DNA of 64,000 bases from Onthophagus taurus (lineage: Eukaryota; Arthropoda; Insecta; Coleoptera; Scarabaeidae), in assembly GCF_036711975.1 (NCBI RefSeq), contig NC_091966.1, positions 40,679,501-40,743,500 of the forward strand. Direction: 5' to 3'. The notes under the pieces were generated by a model. That model ran no database searches and had not been told where the DNA came from. It worked only from the letters and a program-made list of their open reading frames with translations. Made by a program: the position numbers and the translations under genes. Positions 58,906 to 64,000 of the stretch are shown here, one piece after another (positions within the stretch are counted from its first letter, which is position 1; every line of letters starts with the position of its first letter).

Positions 58906-60151
58906 CTTTCCATTAGTTACCAATAAAGCATTAACAGGTGTTAATTTAATAGTCCTCCCCTTTCTCCAATTATTATCCGTCGGTTGCGTGAACAACAATT
59001 TTCCTTCAAGCGCAAATTTGGCTTCCTCATGATTCCACTCCAAAACGTCAACGGCAATTTTCCTCAACTTAATATTAACCAAATCCATCTCGGAACTGCT
59101 TCTCCTCCCGTTATTATTACTAATTCTCCGCCACAATTTACTGGGTACATCTTTAGTTTCCGAATTCATATGATTCAGGTGCAATTCGATTTTGTGTTGG
59201 GCCTCCTTTAATTGCTCCCGCGTTTCGTGATGAACCGAGGTAACCTTGTATAATCTGGCCAGTAAAAGTGGGTATTTTGTGACTCTTTGAACCGGAACCA
59301 TTAAAAACGAGTTAAGATTCATTCGTCTTAACACGGTGTTTTCCATCTGTGAGACTCTCAAGAATATCCTGAGAAGTTCTTTTTCTTTTTCTAACGATGC
59401 TAGTAATAAGCTGGCGGCTCCTTGTCTTACGCAATAAGTTTCGAATGCGTGTAACATTGGAGCTGCTTCAAGAATTAATTTTCCGATGTTTACCGTAAGG
59501 AGATCTTCGTCGCCTTGTTCGATGGCGATTTCGACGGCATCGCGAAGTCTTTCGGCTAATGCTTGGCTGTTCTCTAACAATTCTTCGACATTTAAGAAGA
59601 TCGCAGACAACTGTTCGGAAGTTAATAACCCGGCAACCAACATTGGTTGATAAAATTCTTCTAAAATAATTTGTAAATCCCTACTATATTTTTCTTCAGT
59701 TTCAACAATTTCGCTTATAATTTCTTTACGTTCGGAACGCTTTTTTAAACATTTTCTACAAATCAACGGTTCATTTTCAGTTTGATTTTCAACGGGGCTA
59801 TCACAATCTTCGCATGTTACGCTTAATTCTTGTTTCGTTCTGTATTTACTTAAAGAACTTTTACTGGTTTCGGAACCCACGCCAGAATCATTTCTTTCAA
59901 CTTCCACGGATCTTTGGACTTTATCTTCAACGGTTGGAAGAACCAAAGAACATTCTTCACTTGAATCGCTTACAGTACTCAGTTGGGACACTCTGTTGTA
60001 AGGTTCTGAGTTATCTTTTCCATCTTCTTCGATTACAATTCCGGAGTTATTAAAGTTGTAGGTGTAACTATCTTCGGGGATAATTCCGCGTTCTTTGGCG
60101 TCAACTAGATAACTTAGTATATCGTATTTGGATGCTCCTTCAAAAATTGAC
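58906..60151 (-). CDS. RhoGEF, main exon (DH domain and start of PH)
   Basis: 1246 bp, opening after a TTGTATTAG acceptor with one codon-completing base (phase 2 intron) and ending at a GTAAGA donor in phase 0: 415 codons. The N-terminal 50 or so residues (SIFEGASKYDILSYLVDAKE) are followed by an acidic/Ser-rich region and C-X2-C-X14-C-X2-C (VTCEDC...LICRKC). The DH domain runs from about ERKEIISEIVETEEKYSRDL to HLNHMNSETKD, with the conserved helix NSFLMVPVQRVTKYPLLLARL. The PH domain starts after it. DH-PH proteins load GTP on Rho-family GTPases at the membrane. The wording is closest to my memory of insect RhoGEF64C, but I do not assign the symbol firmly. Upstream exons, including the start codon, lie beyond the right edge. 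Confidence 0.9.
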
Positions 60152-60229
60152 CTAATACAAAAAAAAATTTAATTAAAAACAAATATATGATAAGATTTAA
60201 TTGATTGCGTAATAATAAGCTATATTCAT

Positions 60230-63200
60230 TAGTATTCTTTGTCCATTAATGGTTGAGAGCAATGTTATTTTTGCAAATTTCGTGTTGAGCAGAATTTCTG
60301 ACCAATTAAATTTGATCTATATTGTATTGCTCATAATCTATAGTAACAAATACGACAAGAAAATCATTTTTGCCTTTTACCATTTCTTTGTAAAATGGTT
60401 TTTTCAGAAATTATTACAAATTTCGTATTGAGCAGAATTTTTGACCAATTAAATTTGATCTATATCGCATTCCTCATAATCTATACTAACAAATACGGAT
60501 AGAAAATCATTTTTGCTTTTTACCATTTCTTTGCAAAATAGTTTTTTCAGATATTTTTGCAAATTTCTGGTTGAGCAGAATTTCTGACTAATTATATTTG
60601 ATCTATATCGCATTCCTCATAATCTATAATAACAAATACGACAAGAAAATCATTTTTGCCTTTTACCATTTCTTTGTAAAATGGTTTTTTCAGAAATTAT
60701 TACAAATTTCGTATTGAGCAGAATTTTTGACCAATTAAATTTGATCTATATCGCATTCCTCATAATCTATACTAACAAATACGGATAGAAAATCATTTTT
60801 GCTTTTTACCATTTCTTTGCAAAATAGCTTTTTCAGATATTTCTGCAAATTTCAGGTTGAGCAGAATTTCTAACCAATTAAATTTGATCTATATCGCATT
60901 CCTCATAATCTATAGTAACAAATACGAAAAGAAAACCATCTTTGCCTATTACTATTTCTTTGTAAAATGTTCTTTTCAGATATTTTTGCAAATTTCAGGT
61001 TGAGCAGAATTTCTGACTAATTATATTTGATCTATATCGCATTCCTCATAATCTATAATAACAAATACGACAAGAAAATCATTTTTGCCTTTTACCATTT
61101 CTTTGTAAAATGGTTTTTTCAGAAATTATTACAAATTTCGTATTGAGCAGAATTTTTGACCAATTAAATTTGATCTATATCGCATTCCTCATAATCTATA
61201 CTAACAAATACGGATAGAAAATCATTTTTGCTTTTTACCATTTCTTTGCAAAATAGCTTTTTCAGATATTTCTGCAAATTTCAGGTTGAGCAGAATTTCT
61301 AACCAATTAAATTTGATCTATATCGCATTCCTCATAATCTATAGTAACAAATACGAAAAGAAAACCATCTTTGCCTATTACTATTTCTTTGTAAAATGTT
61401 CTTTTCAGATATTTTTGCAAATTTCAGGTTGAGCAGAATTTCTAACCAAATAAATTTGGTCTATATCGCATTCCTCATAATCTATAGTAACAAATACGAA
61501 AAGAAAACCATCTTTGCCTATTAGTATTTCTTTGCAAAATGTTCTTTTCAGATATTTTTGCAAATTTTAGGTTGAGCAGAATTTCTAATCAAATAAATTT
61601 GGTCTATATCGCATTCCTCATAATCTATAGTAACAAATACGAAAAGAAAACCATCTTCGCCTATTACTATTTCTTTGCAAAATTTTCTTTTCAGATATTT
61701 TTGCAAATTTCAGTTTGAGCAGAATTTCTAACCAATTAAATTTGATCTATATCGCATTCCTCATAATCTATAGTAACAAATACGAAAAGAAAACCATCTT
61801 TGCCTATTAGCATTTCTTTGCAAAATGTTTTTTTCAAGAATTATTACAAATTTCGTGTTAAGCAGAATTTCTGACCAATTAAATTTGATCTACATTGCGT
61901 TCCTCATAATCTATAGTAACAAATACGGAATGAAAATCGTTTTTGCTTTTTACTATTTCTTGACAAAATAGTTTTTTCAGATATTTTTACAAATTTCAGG
62001 TTGAGCAGAATTTCTAACTAATTAAATTTAATCTACATCGTATTCCTCATAATCTATAGTAACAAATACGGAATGAAAATCGTTTTTGCTTTTTACTATT
62101 TATTGACAAAATAGTTTTTTCATATATTTTTGCAGATTTCAGGTTGAGCAGAATTTCTAAGCAATTAAATTTGATCTATATCGCATTACTCATAATCTAT
62201 AGTAACAAATAATGAGAAGAAAATAATTTTTGTCTTTAACCATTTCTTTACAAAATGGTTTTTTCAAGAATTATTGCAAATTTCAGGTTGAGCAGAATTT
62301 CTAACCAATTAAATTTGATCTATATCGCATTCCTCATAATCTATACTAACAAATACGGATAGAAAATCATTTTTGCTTTTTACCATTTCTTTGCAAAATA
62401 GTTTTTTCAGGTATTTTTGCAAATTTCAGGTTGAACAGAATTTTTGACTAATTAAATTTGATTTATATCGCATTCCTCATAATCTATAGTAACAAATACA
62501 AAAAGAAAATAATTTTTGCTTTTTACCATTTCTTAGCAAAGTAGTTTTTGCACATATTTTTGCAAATTTTAGGTTGAACAGAATTTTTGACTAATTATAT
62601 TTGATCTATATCGCATTCCTCATAATCTATAATAACAAATACCAACAGAAAATCATTTTTGCTTTTTACCATTTCTTAGCAAAATAGTTTTTTCAAATAT
62701 TTTTGCAAATTTCAGGTTGAACAGAATTTTTGACTAATTAAATTTGATCTATATCGCATTCCTCATAATTTATAGTAACAAATAGGAAAACAAAATCATT
62801 TTTGCCTTTTACCATTTATTTGTAGAATGTTTTTTTTTCAGGAATGATTGCAAATATTCTGATCAATTAGTTTGAAATGTATCACCTCCCTCATCACCTG
62901 TAAAACAGCTAATATTAAAAAAAATATCATTTTACCATTTGTTATTTCTTTGAAAGACGAATTTTTCTTGATTCTTTCAAAACTTCGAAATTAATAAAAT
63001 TTCTGATCAAGTCAATTTCGTTTGAATCGTAGTTCTGATCATTTATACCAGCAAATTTGGAAAGAAAAGAATTTTTATCATTTCCCATTTCCTTGCAAAA
63101 TAGTTATTTTAGGAATTTTTGAAAATTTTGGGTTGAGCAGAATTTCTGACCAATTTAATTTAATTTGCACCGCATTCCTCATCGTCTGTAGTAACAAAAA

Positions 63201-64000
63201 CAGAAAGAAACTGATTATCATCTTCCATTAGTTTTGGAAAACCATTTTTTGCTTAATTTTTCAAATTTTTAGTTGAGCAGAATTTTTCATCAATTTAATT
63301 TGAACTGCATCGTATTCCTTGTCGTGTATAGTAGCAAATACCGATAGTAAATTATATTTATCATTTCTTATTTCTCTAGAAATCCAATATTTCTTCAATT
63401 TATACAACTTTCGGGTTGAGCAGAATTTCGGAATAACTTAATTTGATCTACGTCGTATTTCTAAACATTTATTGCAAAAAACATAAAAAGAAAATAATTG
63501 GTATCGAATGTTGCTATTTTCAGGTTGATCAGAATTCTTATTCAATTTATTTTGTATTACATTATCTTCATCGTTATCTTTAAAACAATATGTAGAAAAA
63601 TAGTTTCGTCATTACCTATTTCTTTAGAAACTTAATTTTCTTTGATTTTTTGCAAATTTCGGATTGAGCAGAACTTTTGATCAATTTGGTTTGATGTACA
63701 TTATATTTCTGATCATTTATAGCAGCAAATGTCAAAAGAAAATAGTTATTGCCATCCCTCATTATTTTAGAAATTCGTTTCTTCTAGAATTTTTGTAAAT
63801 TTCTGGTTGACCAGAATTTCTCAACAAGTTAATTTAATATACATCGTATTTCTGATTATTTATTGCAACAAACATAATAGTTGTTGTCATCTCCCATTTC
63901 TTTAAAAAGACGTTTCTTTCTCAAATTTTGCAATTTTGAGATTGATCAGAATTCTTATTCAATTTATTTTGTATTACATTATCTTCATTGTTATCTTTAA
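60230..64000. repeat. 144-bp satellite array, about 26 copies, in the next RhoGEF intron
   Basis: GTTGAGCAGAATTTCTGACC recurs about every 143-145 bp, with ATCGCATTCCTCATAATCTA and ACAAATACGGATAGAAAATC. A three-monomer block at about 60547-60980 is repeated at about 60981-61413 almost unchanged. Copies grow more divergent towards the right edge (after about 62850). The array runs off the window. Confidence 0.92.

Overview
The window looks like insect nuclear DNA, possibly from a beetle. Three host genes have insect-type architecture: a Tret1-like sugar transporter, a B52/SRp55-like SR splicing factor and a RhoGEF. Splice sites are GT-AG, two introns are only about 50-56 bp, and the sequence is very AT-rich. 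It is dominated by satellites, inverted-repeat DNA transposons and non-LTR or Penelope-type retroelement remains. The species is inferred, not shown.

Layout. 1-4930: no recognisable gene; a degenerate purine-rich minisatellite split by a TA-flanked inverted-repeat element (2343-3238). 4930-13050: about 42 copies of a 190-bp AT-rich satellite. 13383-21719 (minus): sugar transporter in two coding exons, joined across a 6.9-kb intron full of mobile DNA, with a TATA/Inr core promoter just upstream (21945-21981). 23293-27628: nested mobile DNA, namely a long-inverted-repeat mariner-like element with a dead transposase, carrying a 5'-truncated non-LTR element and, in its left arm, a 135-bp palindromic insert with a hammerhead-ribozyme motif. 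27849-31621: fragments of a non-LTR element (SGNH-type ORF1 piece and AP-endonuclease piece) around a decayed transposon-like gene on the other strand. 32388-35760: a minisatellite and a tandem array of 128-bp palindromes. 36185-37038 (minus): an intact Myb/SANT-like gene with a coiled-coil tail.

37310-49765: repeat modules (called A, B, D and E here) around the SR gene (41245-42128). The order is B-A-E, gene, E-A-B in inverted orientation. The 3' half of the gene plus the right-hand modules is then duplicated downstream (45960 to about 48700), with a Penelope-like RT fragment, a second hammerhead motif and a tiny TTAA-flanked element at the junction.

51528-64000 (minus): the 3' part of a RhoGEF (DH then PH, three exons, phases match), continuing past the right edge. 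Its introns are filled by a 347-bp satellite, a 992-bp inverted-repeat element and a 144-bp satellite that lies on both sides of the DH exon.

The host genes are unrelated to one another; I see no operon-like or pathway grouping. The least ordinary content is the set of hammerhead motifs with self-complementary stem III sequences, one in a hairpin insert with a built-in empty-site control, and the palindrome-rich modules around the SR gene.
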